Below, piece by piece: positions 55,285-64,000 of a stretch of 64,000 nt of DNA (positions are counted from its first letter, which is position 1; every line of letters starts with the position of its first letter). A program made the position numbers and the translations under genes. Below the pieces are notes generated by a model. That model did no database searches and was not told where the DNA came from. It saw nothing but the letters and a program-made list of their open reading frames with translations. Source of the stretch: Carpediemonas membranifera (taxonomy: Eukaryota; Fornicata); contig JAHDYR010000012.1 of NCBI GenBank assembly GCA_019828565.1, forward strand, positions 1,612,001-1,676,000, in the 5' to 3' direction.

Positions 55285-56910
55285 ATGCGTGCGCCATTTA
55301 TTGTAATAGAGGGCCTAGATAGATCTGGAAAGGATACTCAGGCGGAAAAGATATGTCACTATATCGCCACTCGTATGAACGCTAAGTTGATCCATTTCCC
55401 GAACCGTGAGACAGCTACAGGCCGCCTTATTAACGACTACCTTCAAAAGAAGATCAAATTGACCGACACCGAGATTCATAACCTCTATGCTATCAACAGA
55501 CGTGAGCAAGAGGTCGCCATGCGCCACGACCTCGTCAACGGCACCGCCCTGATCTGCATCCGGTATGCTTTCTCAGGCGCCGCGTACTCCAAGGCCAAGG
55601 ACGTGCTCGAGCTGCCCCTAGAAGCATGCCTCGGCCCCGACCGCGGCGTCATTGCTCCAGACGCCGTCCTCTTCCTGGCTAGTAGGGTGGCCGACGTGTC
55701 CGCCCGGGCGGGGTTCGGAGACGAGATTTATGAGACATCCCCCTTCCAGGCAAATGTCGCGGCAAGTTTTGAACTCGTCAAACAAGAGTCGGTCGACTCT
55801 GTGCGGTGGGTCGACATCCCGACCGGGACCATCGAGGAGGTGTTCGAGTCCATCAAGGTGGAGCTTGACAGGATGCTCGCAGACGCTGCTAGTGACAACC
55901 TGGGCCCTATCAGGCGGCTGTGGGCGACCCCCAGCGGCGACTCACAGCAGCTCGAGACAGACCGTGTCATCCTTGTCGACGAGGACGACCGGGCCGTCGG
56001 ATCTGGTACGAAGCGCGACACACATGTCCACCCAGGCCAGCTGCACCGTGCGTTCAGTCTGCTTCTCTTTGATGAGGCGGGCCGACTCCTTCTCCAGCAG
56101 CGGGCGGCCTCGAAGACGACATTCCCCCACTACTGGAGCAACACCGTCTGCTCGCACCCCCTGGACGTCCCTGACGAGAACACGGAAGTCCCCATCGTCG
56201 GAGTCAGGCGGGCCCTGGTCAGGCGGGCTAAATACGAGCTCGGACTCGACCTGGGCGATGTCGAGCTGACATGCCCCGCTCGTATCAGATATCATGCAAG
56301 ATCTGACTCAATCTGGAGTGAGAATGAGGTCGACTACATCATGGTCGGCCGGGTTGAGGGTCGAATCGCGATGACTGCCAACCCTGACGAGGTCAGCGCG
56401 GTCAGATGGGTCGACCGGGAAGAGATGGCCGCCATGCTCGCGGACAGGAGCCAGCTGGTGTCCCCGTGGTTCCGGGCGATTTGCGAGCAGCTCATCCTGG
56501 CTGCATGGAGCGGCACGGATGTCAGATTGACTGAATCTAAGGATTTGATCCGGATACAGCCCGATATTCCGGCATCATTTGTGCCCCTTGAGGTCCGGCA
56601 GCACGTCTTCGTGGCGGCAGTGCCCAAGTCCCCTTTCCAGTTCCACCGCATCATCTGCCCGTGGCGGTCTGTCACTGCTGTGGACGACCTGACCGAGACA
56701 GAGGCGACAGAGCTCTTCATCACCCAGCAGGAGGTGGCTCGGCAGCTCAAGCGGCTGGCTGGGGTCGACTCGTGCACTATCCTGCACATGTCCGAGCTGA
56801 TGGGGTTCTCCGGCATGCAGGACAGGCTGTGTGTACATGTGGCCGCCAGAGGGGACGACGGTGTGAGGGATGAGGTGTACGACATGCTCAGGGGCAGCCT
56901 TGTCCAGTGA
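55285..56910 (+). CDS. Thymidylate kinase-IPP isomerase-HIT-like fusion
   Basis: 541 residues in one uninterrupted frame. Residues 1-205 are a dTMP kinase: P-loop EGLDRSGKDTQ, 'RYAFSGAAYSKAKD' and LID region 'GFGDEIYETSPFQ'. Residues about 222-415 are type I isopentenyl-diphosphate isomerase: 'THVHPGQLHRAFSLLLFD', 'QRAASKTTFPHYWSNTVCSHPL' with catalytic-type C289, and 'WSENEVDYIMVGR'. Residues about 430-541 resemble a HIT/GalT fold ('FQFHRIICPWRSVTAV', 'DRLCVHVAAR') in which the H-x-H-x-H triad is not kept. In the kinase, D17 follows the P-loop Lys where Ser/Thr is usual, and I92 replaces the Asp of the D-R-Y motif. Kinase activity is therefore uncertain. The link between nucleotide and isoprenoid metabolism is not a known fusion to me. 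Confidence 0.85.
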   Translation: MRAPFIVIEGLDRSGKDTQAEKICHYIATRMNAKLIHFPNRETATGRLINDYLQKKIKLTDTEIHNLYAINRREQEVAMRHDLVNGTALICIRYAFSGAAYSKAKDVLELPLEACLGPDRGVIAPDAVLFLASRVADVSARAGFGDEIYETSPFQANVAASFELVKQESVDSVRWVDIPTGTIEEVFESIKVELDRMLADAASDNLGPIRRLWATPSGDSQQLETDRVILVDEDDRAVGSGTKRDTHVHPGQLHRAFSLLLFDEAGRLLLQQRAASKTTFPHYWSNTVCSHPLDVPDENTEVPIVGVRRALVRRAKYELGLDLGDVELTCPARIRYHARSDSIWSENEVDYIMVGRVEGRIAMTANPDEVSAVRWVDREEMAAMLADRSQLVSPWFRAICEQLILAAWSGTDVRLTESKDLIRIQPDIPASFVPLEVRQHVFVAAVPKSPFQFHRIICPWRSVTAVDDLTETEATELFITQQEVARQLKRLAGVDSCTILHMSELMGFSGMQDRLCVHVAARGDDGVRDEVYDMLRGSLVQ

Positions 56911-56939
56911 TAATCGAGTTGGTGATAAATCACTGTACA

Positions 56940-57460
56940 GGCTCTTATACAAGGCCCGCTGAGGTCGACTGCGAAGACTTCTGCGCCTCGGACGCGGGAG
57001 AAAAGATCCTCGGGCGTCGGGAGGGCAGCGGTTACTGGTACCGTGGCGGCGTTCAATGGCGGTAGTCCAGGTCGTCAGCCGGCTCAAAGTCCTTAGGGTT
57101 GACGATCCGGTCGACCTTGGGGAACTTAGCCCGCACTCGGTCACCCTCGATCGCTGTCGGCGGTGGGATATTCTCGTGCTCTGACACAGACTGTCTAGAA
57201 CATCCTTGCGGACGAGGACCCACTCGCCAGGCTGGAGGCGATCGAAGCGGTTCGACGGGTAAGCTTGATCCTTGACCTGTAGGCGCACTCTATCCCCCTC
57301 AAGCTTGGCGAGGATCGTCCGAGAGCCTTGGTTCTGTCGTCTTCGGAGGTGTCGGCGGGCTGTTGCTCGACTCGGCAGGTGGACGAGCAGGGTAGCCGCG
57401 GCAACGGCGTACGGGGGCCGGTCGCCGAGAGCCTTACGCGGGATAGCGTTCATGTTCGAC
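56940..57460 (-). pseudogene. Scrambled Ty3-like RT and integrase C-terminus scraps
   Basis: Near 57450-57190 a minus frame carries an integrase tail-like sequence ('ALGDRPPYAVAAATLLVHLP', 'DRLQPGEWVLVRKDVL'). Near 57050-56950 another frame has 'LPTPEDLFSRVRGAEVFAVDLSG', like the RT segment that precedes and includes motif A. The order integrase then RT is the reverse of a normal element, so two fragments have been juxtaposed. Confidence 0.45.
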
Positions 57461-58460
57461 TCGGCTTGGGCCAGGGCGGAATTCCATCGGTGGGTTTCTG
57501 GTATCTACATCCGGCAGCAATATAAAAATAAATAAATGGGCTGGGTTTGGGAGACGGAGGGGGCGAAGGCCCTGGTGCGATCCGGGATGGGATACGAGGG
57601 GACGCAGTATTCCGACCACGGGAACTTTCACTCTGCTGACTTTATTGGGTGTACAGCTCGGGGTGAGTGGCTGGGGGGAATCTTGAACCCTAGGTCAATG
57701 AGGGACCTCGAGGCCCCCCGCCCAGGACGGACATAAACTTTCTTTCTTTCTTCCTTGGCTGGGTTTGGGAGTGTTCGATTGTTGGCAGCGCGGTGGGGCA
57801 CGTTTGATGCGTGGTTTGACGTTGGCGGGGGACGCAGGCAGGCAGTAAATGGCAGCATAGGTCGACAGTTGGATCGATTGCCTCACTCGACCATTATAGC
57901 CACCCCATCTGACAAACCCTCCACCGTGAACCATTGTCCACAATGTGTGGCTCTATAACAGAGAGCCCTCCTCTTAAATCCAACGAAATGGGGGGGGCGA
58001 GTATTTACATCGGGTGGCTACCCCGAGCTCTTATGACTGACCCGGGTAAATCCTCGTCTCGCGATCCGGACACGTCCGAACCGGCTCCGACACCTGCCGA
58101 TGCGTTTCGAAGTGTGCCATAAAGTGCACATTGATCGGCGCGCGCAGGTGCCAGTGATGGTCCTGTGACAGGAGTCTGGGGAGTCGCGACCTGCTTCAAG
58201 CGAAAATCGGTGAGATGCTCTCTGGTAGGTCCGGTGGAACGCTGTCGCCTCAAAGGACATACGGTACAGTTGAGTACGGGGATGCAGTCTACGCACGTGA
58301 GTCTGGCCCTCGGTGACCCAGATGATAGACATATGCTCGCACCAGAACCCATTGATCTCTGATAAGGCTCTTTACTTCTCGAGATGGACGCCATGATGCA
58401 TGCGGGTCATCGACAGGAAGCTCTGCAAGCTGGTCAGAGTGAGGACGCCCGACTAGTATG
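57461..58460. other. Intergenic, repeat-like, no gene
   Basis: TATAAAAATAAATAAATGGG lies at 57520-57540. A CTTTCTTTCTTTCTTCC tract at 57738-57754 resembles the termini of the 2.2-kb inverted-repeat element. No domain is found in any frame. Confidence 0.35.
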
Positions 58461-58621
58461 AACTGGCTGACCCGCACAGCATTGAGATCGCAGTCGAGTC
58501 CATCAGGGCGGCATACAACAGAGGAGACGCGATCATCTGCGCCGACGCGACGAACACATACGCGACGACACGCCGAGTACACCTGCACGCAGTGATTAAG
58601 GAGTATTTACCGGTAAGGTCC
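58461..58621 (+). pseudogene. P-loop kinase-like fragment cut by repeat
   Basis: A plus frame reads 'IAVESIRAAYNRGDAIICADATNTYATTRRVHLHAVI', similar to the middle of AAA_33-type or polynucleotide-kinase-like proteins, where G-x-x-V/I-I-x-D-A/N-T-N precedes an R-rich helix (key residues here DATN at about 58540). The P-loop itself is not found, and the frame ends at the edge of the 1.5-kb repeat. Confidence 0.35.
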
Positions 58622-60121
58622 GGAGTCGCCTGCTCTGTCGCACCCAGACGAGGGTCGAGTTGGGTCGACCGCGCATCGAGGCGGGCGGAGGGCGCCGGAC
58701 CGCGCGCTACCGGAATACGTGGAGTGAGTATCGCTCTGCTGATTCCAGGAGCGCGCTGCCCGTTCGCGTCCGACTCATCGTTTTGGGGGTCGAGTCACAT
58801 CTCGGCCCCAAATGAACTGCCCACACGTATGCTGCAAGGGAACAGTCAGAGCAAATCGATGCGCGGAGGGGAGGGACCAGGTGTGCGCGAGGGCAGGCCG
58901 GGAGGCTAGTCCTCTGGCGCACAGCGAAATCGGTCTGGGTCGGTCAGACCCATGTCAACCCAGACTCCATCACTCAAAATGGTGCGTGCATGCATGCTTT
59001 AGAGCCCAGCCCGATGCTATATCGGCCATCAATTTGGTTGACGAACTGTTCACCTGCCTTTCGAAATCCTCTCGAGACTGCGGGTCCGAAGCTGAGCGAT
59101 GCCGTCACCTCGACTACAACCATCGAATCGCTGCCGCTCTGCCATAATGCTTGTATAGCCCTCTTACATCTGTATCCGGGCTGTTACCAGCAGGGGCACA
59201 CTGGAAGTATGCGTTTGGAGTCGGCCCGATCTTCGATCTCGACGGACATCGAACATGACGAGTAGAGGTCGGAGAGGGCTGAAACTCACATCATTACACT
59301 GTACGAGAAGTTCATACAGGATGGCTGACCCATCTTAGTCTTTAAACTCCCAACCTAAGGTTCTGGAGTCGTCGAAATGACGACTCAGTTTGACTCGATC
59401 CACCCTCAGCCCGCACCCAATGGCATAGCACCATCAACTAGGCCTGGATATAGTGCGAGTGCCCCACTAACAGCCTTGGACGCAACGTCTGCCGTCCTCG
59501 AGATGGTTGTGCAGAATACGCCATCTTTTTTCACACATCCCTTCGCGACCTCGAATAATCGCTCTCCAAGCACCTCTGCTGCTATATTTGTGCACGATGC
59601 TCATTTAATACGTCTAGATCACGATTCCTCACTCTCTTTCAGTTTCGGTCACTTCTTCGTGCCGAACTAAACAACATCAATCAGGTGCGCCGACGGGACC
59701 CTGGAGCGGCAACAAGGTAAGTCCGCCACCATCTAATGCTGTCAAAATCCTAGCTGTGCGCCACGGCGTCTTCGGACCCGGGGTATTGCATTGGCCTCTG
59801 GCCCTTGCTGCACACCGGGACATCCGCGCCACCTTACACGGCGCGGAACCCGGCTTCTAGCTAGGAGCGCGCGGGCGGTGTGTGACTGCCGCGCGGACAT
59901 CAGATGGACCTAGGACAGTGAGCCTAGATGATACACTTGGACGACCCAGCAGCTGCTGGCGGTTGGCGAGTGTATGCGGGAGGGCAAGATCGCGGTGTGG
60001 AGCCCTATCTGTGAGTCACACCCATGGGAGGTCATTTTCGTCCAAAATTTCCATTTGCCAGAATTGCCCACGTGTGATGCGAGCCCGCTCTTGCCGCGCA
60101 CAGTTGCACATTATTCATCGC
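58622..60121 (+). repeat. 1.5-kb dispersed repeat, copy 2
   Basis: Same orientation as 34792-36290. It starts at GGAGTCGCCTGC and ends at TTATTCATCGC. The 97-codon frame at 59377-59670 is identical to that in copy 1. It truncates the kinase-like fragment on its left. Confidence 0.88.
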
Positions 60122-60467
60122 ACAGCTATCCAAGCGTTGACCTGGCTGCAAGGCGCTTGTCGGACCGTTCTTACTTATCGTTTTCTAACGACGTCACCGT
60201 TTATTGTCTGGACTATTGCTGCCCTCCAGGCAAAGCAGAACGAGCAGAGGAACGCCCATCCAGGCTCGGAAGCACCAGCTCGTTTGCTCTCCAACACCAT
60301 GGGGCCATTGGTCAGCGGGCCGCAGCAGACCCGGACTAAGCAGTGGGGCCGGCCCGGCCAATATGAAGGAACAGCTGGGCTGCGGGACTTCAGAGAGGGT
60401 CAATTTATCGGGGTCAGCCATAAATTCCATAAATTTGCCATAATCTGCACCATTTACGACGTCATGC
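60122..60467. other. Intergenic, nothing recognised
   Basis: Unique sequence between repeat and zinc-finger gene. GGGTCAATTTATCGGGGTC and AT-rich AAATTCCATAAATTTGCCATAA near 60420-60445 may be the promoter region. Confidence 0.3.
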
Positions 60468-61409
60468 ATGGTGAGTTCGACAACAGCTTACGCCTGCAAA
60501 GTTGTAGACCCAACAACCGGCTCGAAGTGTGGACAGTATTTGAGCACGCCAGCGAAGCTCTATCGGCACATTAAGGATGTCCACGGACTCGTTGCCTGCA
60601 AGAACGCCATATGCGGCCATGGATTCCCAACAGAAGAGGAAATGACACAACATATGAGAGCTACACATCCCCAGCTGGTCTGTCCCGCTTGTGATTACAG
60701 CACGAGCACGAAGACTCACATTCACACTCACGTTCTCAATTTCCACTGGTCCCTTTGCACCAAGGAGGACTACGCCGAGTACTGGTGCAACGCGTGCAAC
60801 CGACCCTATCGTCTGATCATCGAGCACTTTGCAGAGGCCCACCCTCAAGTGATCGAAGCCATGACCCCGAGCATCCGAGCAAACTACCTGTGCACTGTGT
60901 GCAACAAGTACGTCACGTTACTGGATAAGCACATCCGCGACATGCATAAGGAGAAGACGTCGTGCCCCGTCTCCGGCTGCAGGTACTCAGCCCACACGTT
61001 TCCCGGCATGGTGAAGCACATGACCAAGGTCCACGGTGCGCCAGACGACGAGGCGCGAAAGGCGGTAACTATAGCACAGCATGGGAGACCTGTCATGCCA
61101 CAGGATAAGATCGCCGGCTGCGACGCGCTGCGGATGGTGCCCATGCTGCAGAGGGGCATACTCGTCCCAACAGGCCAGCCCGTGGTCATCCCCGCCCCAC
61201 CGCCCATGACAGCGCCGCATGCTGCTCCCACCCCCGCAGCTATATCCGCCCCGGTCCCGAAGGCCGCCCCCTTGCACTTTATCAGACCTGGCCCAGTCGC
61301 CTCAGTCGTGCCGGCCCAGGTTCAGGTGAAGGCAGGGGGGATGGAAGAATGGATGAGGAAGCTGCTGGATGCGGCGGGCGATGAGTGTGTCGTCACTAGT
61401 GTCGAGTGA
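60468..61409 (+). CDS. C2H2 zinc-finger protein
   Basis: 313 residues. The N-terminal 200 residues hold about six C2H2-like fingers: CKVVDPTTGSKCGQYLSTPAKLYRHIKDVH (key Cys/His spaced as usual), CKNAICGHGF...H...H, CPACDYSTS...HIHTH, CNACNRPYR...H...H, CTVCNKYVTLLDKHIRDMH and CPVSGCRYSA...HMTKVH. The C-terminus is Pro/Ala-rich, then has a short amphipathic helix (EEWMRKLLDAAG). Fingers of this density suggest nucleic-acid binding, probably nuclear. The target is unknown. The stop codon overlaps the start region of the next plus-strand gene's flank by none; the HAD gene starts about 100 bp later. Confidence 0.8.
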   Translation: MVSSTTAYACKVVDPTTGSKCGQYLSTPAKLYRHIKDVHGLVACKNAICGHGFPTEEEMTQHMRATHPQLVCPACDYSTSTKTHIHTHVLNFHWSLCTKEDYAEYWCNACNRPYRLIIEHFAEAHPQVIEAMTPSIRANYLCTVCNKYVTLLDKHIRDMHKEKTSCPVSGCRYSAHTFPGMVKHMTKVHGAPDDEARKAVTIAQHGRPVMPQDKIAGCDALRMVPMLQRGILVPTGQPVVIPAPPPMTAPHAAPTPAAISAPVPKAAPLHFIRPGPVASVVPAQVQVKAGGMEEWMRKLLDAAGDECVVTSVE

Positions 61410-61506
61410 TATACATAGCGCCGTAGACCGTAAACTGCACCGTGTTAGACGCCGAACAACCCGGAACGTCGTACCCAGAGGCATCACAGTCCATTTGCAG
61501 CCATAC

Positions 61507-62187
61507 ATGACCAAGAGCTCTTTATCTGACTTCAAGTACTATCTTTTTGACTTCGACGGCACGCTCTTTGACTCGTTTGACCTAATCGTCGCCACCAGCA
61601 ACGCCTGTGCCTGCAAATACCGTCCAGACCTCTTTACCGAGAACAATCTCCCCGATAGAGCCTTTGTGGAGACCCTTATCGGCCGTTCTCTCAGGGACAT
61701 GATCCAGCAGATTCTTCAGAAGGAGATCACCGACGAGTTCTACGAAGAGGCGTACAAGTTCTTCAGGACGTATCAGCAGAGCATGTTCCACAAGCATGCC
61801 AAGCTCTTCCCCAACGTAATGGACACGATCCGGGGCTTGAAGACCAAGGGCCACAAGGTCGCCATCGTCACCAGCCGCACCCGCCCCACGCTGCTCCCCT
61901 ACACTGAGCACTTCGGCATCAGACAGATTGTCGACGCCATCGTCTCTCCCGAGGACGTCGAGGCCCACAAACCCGACCCAGCCCCGGTCCGCAAGGCCAT
62001 GGAGCTGCTGGGCGCCGTGGACCCCGCTGAGGTCGTCATGATCGGCGACACCGAGTTCGACATCGAGGCCGGGCATAACGCTGGCGTGTCCTCGTGTCTG
62101 GTGGGGTGGTCTGCCACCCCCCTGGAGAGGCTGCCCCGCGCCCCAACTTTTATCGCCAGGACCATGGGCGACTTTGTCGGCATTTAA
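61507..62187 (+). CDS. HAD-superfamily phosphatase (phosphoglycolate phosphatase/PpaX-like)
   Basis: 226 residues from ATG 61507 (MTKSSLSDFKYYLFDFDGTLFD). An ATG-less upstream extension to 61369 lies in the end of the zinc-finger gene and is not used. HAD motifs in order: I DFDGTLFD (nucleophile and acid/base Asp), II VTSRTR, III Lys in AHKPDPAP, IV MIGDTEFDIEAG. The helical C1 cap between motifs I and II ('ETLIGRSLRDMIQQIL') is that of the IA subfamily. The substrate is a small phosphorylated metabolite, probably phosphoglycolate or pyrophosphate. There is no targeting signal. Confidence 0.85.
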   Translation: MTKSSLSDFKYYLFDFDGTLFDSFDLIVATSNACACKYRPDLFTENNLPDRAFVETLIGRSLRDMIQQILQKEITDEFYEEAYKFFRTYQQSMFHKHAKLFPNVMDTIRGLKTKGHKVAIVTSRTRPTLLPYTEHFGIRQIVDAIVSPEDVEAHKPDPAPVRKAMELLGAVDPAEVVMIGDTEFDIEAGHNAGVSSCLVGWSATPLERLPRAPTFIARTMGDFVGI

Positions 62188-62543
62188 GCCGTTATAAACA
62201 TCGGATCGAATGAGCAGGCTTGCCGCGGTGTGATCGATCTGTGGAATCGTAGGCGCATTGGTCCGCGGGGCAGACTGTTGGGCGTGCATGGCAGCGACGG
62301 TTCAGCCAGACTCCAGGAACCAGGAGGCCTGCAGTCACTCTGACTCACTTGACTCCGGATGACTTTGACCCTGCCTCGATGGGACTTAAGGCCGACAGGT
62401 ACTGGAACTCCGGAGTTGCTGGAGCAGCTGGGCACAGTCGCCCTGGATGGATAGGACGTACAGCACGCATGCGTACCCTCACGGCGCCAGCGCACGCAGA
62501 TGCATGGTACGCAGATTATGCAAAGCCCCCAGCAGGTTGAGGG
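62188..62543. other. Intergenic, nothing recognised
   Basis: No gene-like frame. It serves as 3' flank of the HAD gene and 5' flank of TRM9 (both plus strand). Confidence 0.35.
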
Positions 62544-63328
62544 ATGCCAACGTCAATCGAGGTGGATGACCTTAAAGACGTCGAGCAGAAGTATGTGAAG
62601 GAGGTTTATGACGTTATTGCTGCTCATTTCGCCTCCACGCGGACCAAAGGCCCTGTTAGTCCCGTTTTCCCCGCCTTATCCAGTGGGCTCCCGTCAAGGC
62701 CTATTTGAACAAGCTCCCCGATCATTCGGTGGTCCTAGACGTAGGATGCGGCAACGGCAAGTACTTTCTCGTGAACCCGCGTCTGTTCATGGCCGGCCTG
62801 GACCAATCCGCCGAGCTCGCCAAGATCGCCGTCAAATCGGGCAACCCGCTCGGCCTCACCGTCGGCAATGCCACCGCGCTCCCCTTTTCGTCCAGCGCCT
62901 TTGACCATGTGCTCTCCATCGCGGTGCTTCACCACCTTTCCGACCCCGCTACCAGGGCGACCATGTTGGGCGAACTCATCCGTGTCACCCGCCCCGGGGG
63001 CACCGTGTTCGTCTCAGTGTGGTCTACTAACGCCCCGTCGGCCGGTAAGCGGAAGGGCCCTGGGCAGGAGCCCGGGCAGGACAGGCTTGTCCCATGGCAC
63101 CTGCAAAAGAAGTTCACGGACGACGATAAGGTGGCGAAAGCACAGACACCGCACGACAACACGGGCGACACGAGGAACCTGGAGGTGTTCTACCGCTACT
63201 ACCACTTCTTCAGGGAGGGCGAGCTCGAGGAGGCCGTGAGGGATGCCGCCGAGACGTGCGGCCGAGAAGTCTCGGTGGAGGTCAGCTCAGACAAGGGGAA
63301 CTGGTACGCCGAGATCACTGTGCACTGA
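62544..63328 (+). CDS. TRM9: tRNA wobble-uridine methyltransferase Trm9/ALKBH8-type
   Basis: Exons 62544-62654 and 62684-63328; the 29-nt intron starts GTTAGT and ends CCAG. The protein has 251 residues. The N-terminus 'EQKYVKEVYDVIAAHFASTR' is the Trm9 signature. After the intron come 'WAPVKAYLNKLP', the SAM-binding motif DVGCGNGKYF, NATALPF, 'VLSIAVLHHLSD' and the C-terminal 'RLVPWHLQKKF', 'FYRYYHFFREGEL' and DKGNWYAEI. Trm9 methylates carboxymethyluridine at wobble position 34 with the help of Trm112. The domain architecture (no AlkB part) is that of yeast Trm9. Without the intron the N-terminal signature would be in another frame, which supports splicing. Confidence 0.88.
62655..62683 (+). 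other. Spliceosomal mini-intron, 29 nt (host gene)
   Basis: GTTAGTCCCG...TTATCCAG lies between the Trm9 N-terminal signature and the SAM domain. Phase 0; the length is not a multiple of three. The 5' site differs from the GTAAGTACT of the TIR-element introns. Confidence 0.7.
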
Positions 63329-63425
63329 GAGGCAGTGGGCAGGTGGAACACCGGTCAGGTGAGGTCTCTCGATTTCCGGCTCTTCGTGGTTAAACTGCAC
63401 GACAAGATTACGACGGCCCAAACGG
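63329..63425. other. Short spacer between TRM9 and transporter
   Basis: 97 bp. No signal is recognised beyond AGGTGAGG near 63360. Confidence 0.3.
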
Positions 63426-64000
63426 ATGGATGAAGAGCGCACCGCTCTTTTGTCACCGACAAATGAGCCAGATATTACTGAAACACCCATGTTATCCGAC
63501 GAGTACATCGACTCACCGTCCCTGGACCCCAAACCAAAGCAGCCCTTCCTCCGCCGAGCATACAGCGTCTGTGTGTTCATCTCACTTGGATTAGCGATGA
63601 TGACCGCATTCAATGCGATGATTTCTCTCTCCGACTACTGGAACAGCGTGTACCCCGGTCGCCACATGGAGTGGAAGGCCACGCTCTTCTTCTTCTTCAT
63701 CAACCCGCCCCTGTACCTCGCCATGATCTTCCTCATCCGTCTGCTGCCCCACATTGTGTGGCTGGCCGGGTCTGTGGCTATCACGGTGCTTTCGTTCCTC
63801 CTGCTTCCAGCCATACCGCTCCTCCTTCCCCTCGAGATCGCAGAATACGCCTGCCTGCTCCTCATACTCACTGCAGGTGCGGCGTACTCGGTACTAGGGT
63901 CGACCGTCATGGCCGTGTCGTCCATCGCAGGCCCCGCGTCCGTCCAGATGGTCATGGTCGGCCAGGGGCTCGCCGGGGTGGTCGTCATCGGCGTCCGTAT
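63426..64000 (+). CDS. Equilibrative nucleoside transporter-like protein, partial
   Basis: From ATG 63426 the frame is open to the window end (191 codons). A cytosolic acidic N-terminus of about 45 residues precedes TM1 ('YSVCVFISLGLAMMTAFNAMI'), then TM segments near 'ATLFFFFINPPLYLAMIFLI', 'IVWLAGSVAITVLSFLLLPAIPLLL', 'YACLLLILTAGAAYSVLGSTVMAV' and 'SVQMVMVGQGLAGVVVIGV'. The G-x-x-x-x-x-x-N in TM1, and the sequence A-x-x-x-G-x-x-x-A...P...Q-x-x-M-x-G-Q-G-L-A-G-V, are typical of SLC29/ENT nucleoside transporters. The C-terminal half lies outside the window. Confidence 0.8.
   Translation, partial: MDEERTALLSPTNEPDITETPMLSDEYIDSPSLDPKPKQPFLRRAYSVCVFISLGLAMMTAFNAMISLSDYWNSVYPGRHMEWKATLFFFFINPPLYLAMIFLIRLLPHIVWLAGSVAITVLSFLLLPAIPLLLPLEIAEYACLLLILTAGAAYSVLGSTVMAVSSIAGPASVQMVMVGQGLAGVVVIGVR

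Noticed and set aside
1-64000. tRNA, rRNA or other structured RNA genes
   Set aside because: I found no cloverleaf with conserved TTCGANNC and acceptor pairing, and no rRNA-like block. A covariance-model scan would be needed to exclude them.

Overview
The window is nuclear DNA of a unicellular eukaryote. The host genes include intraflagellar transport protein IFT46, a SPD-2/CEP192-like centrosomal protein, a COP9 signalosome-like subunit, Rab geranylgeranyltransferase alpha, RNase H2 subunit C, a Trm9-type tRNA methyltransferase, chaperonin-10 and a nucleoside transporter. Together they indicate a flagellated protist with a mitochondrion-derived organelle. Coding DNA is GC-rich, genes are compact, introns are rare and very small (29-32 nt), and TAA, TAG and TGA all end genes at the expected places. 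A Carpediemonas-like free-living metamonad would fit, but this is inference and the sequence does not prove it.

Bases 1-34,271 are a stack of nested Ty3/gypsy-type (chromovirus-like) LTR retrotransposons, nearly all on the minus strand. Working labels: R1 (left edge) sits in R2, which sits in R4. R6 (5,164-8,984) sits in the integrase of element A. R3 (17,240-21,616, plus strand) sits in the integrase of element B. An 11.3-kb terminal-inverted-repeat element (22,059-33,397) sits in the RNase H of B. R3, R6 and the TIR element have precise target duplications, and in each case the interrupted reading frame continues on the far side. The LTRs bounded this way are only 50-53 bp, and the first bases after every 5' LTR form a short palindrome instead of a recognisable tRNA primer site. 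A 4.8-kb block (9,640-14,435) is repeated in tandem at 14,436-19,230, and the two copies seem to differ by only three 1-nt homopolymer indels.

The TIR element is the most novel object. It has 50-bp TIRs (49/50 match), lower GC than its surroundings, repeated palindromic motifs just upstream of start codons, and eight genes: a large putative transposase-like protein, a GNAT-like protein, an unrecognised 190-230 aa protein, an OTU-like cysteine protease with two mini-introns, a SET-domain protein, a protein with a caspase/CHAT-like His-Cys pair, a PHD-finger protein and a small coiled-coil protein. This looks like a transposon carrying chromatin and ubiquitin/peptidase cargo.

Bases 34,272-38,299 are a junk island: a DIRS-like RT scrap, one copy of a 1.5-kb dispersed repeat, a 5' fragment of IFT46, a gag zinc-knuckle scrap, and the RNase H2C gene. 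Bases 38,300-46,389 are mostly host genes (CTLH/CRA-UBA, CSN7-like, SPD-2-like, RabGGTA, IFT46). A further minus-strand Ty3-like element (C) lies at 46,860-50,092, followed by a MULE transposase relic and a 2.2-kb inverted-repeat element (52,138-54,388). Bases 54,568-64,000 hold host genes again: Cpn10, an unusual thymidylate kinase-IPP isomerase-HIT-like fusion, a C2H2 zinc-finger protein, a HAD phosphatase, Trm9 and an ENT transporter running off the edge. Retroelement scraps and the second copy of the 1.5-kb repeat lie between them.

Many otherwise intact genes are split by single-base homopolymer indels. Residual long-read assembly error is a likely cause, so such breaks should not be taken as proof of pseudogenisation.
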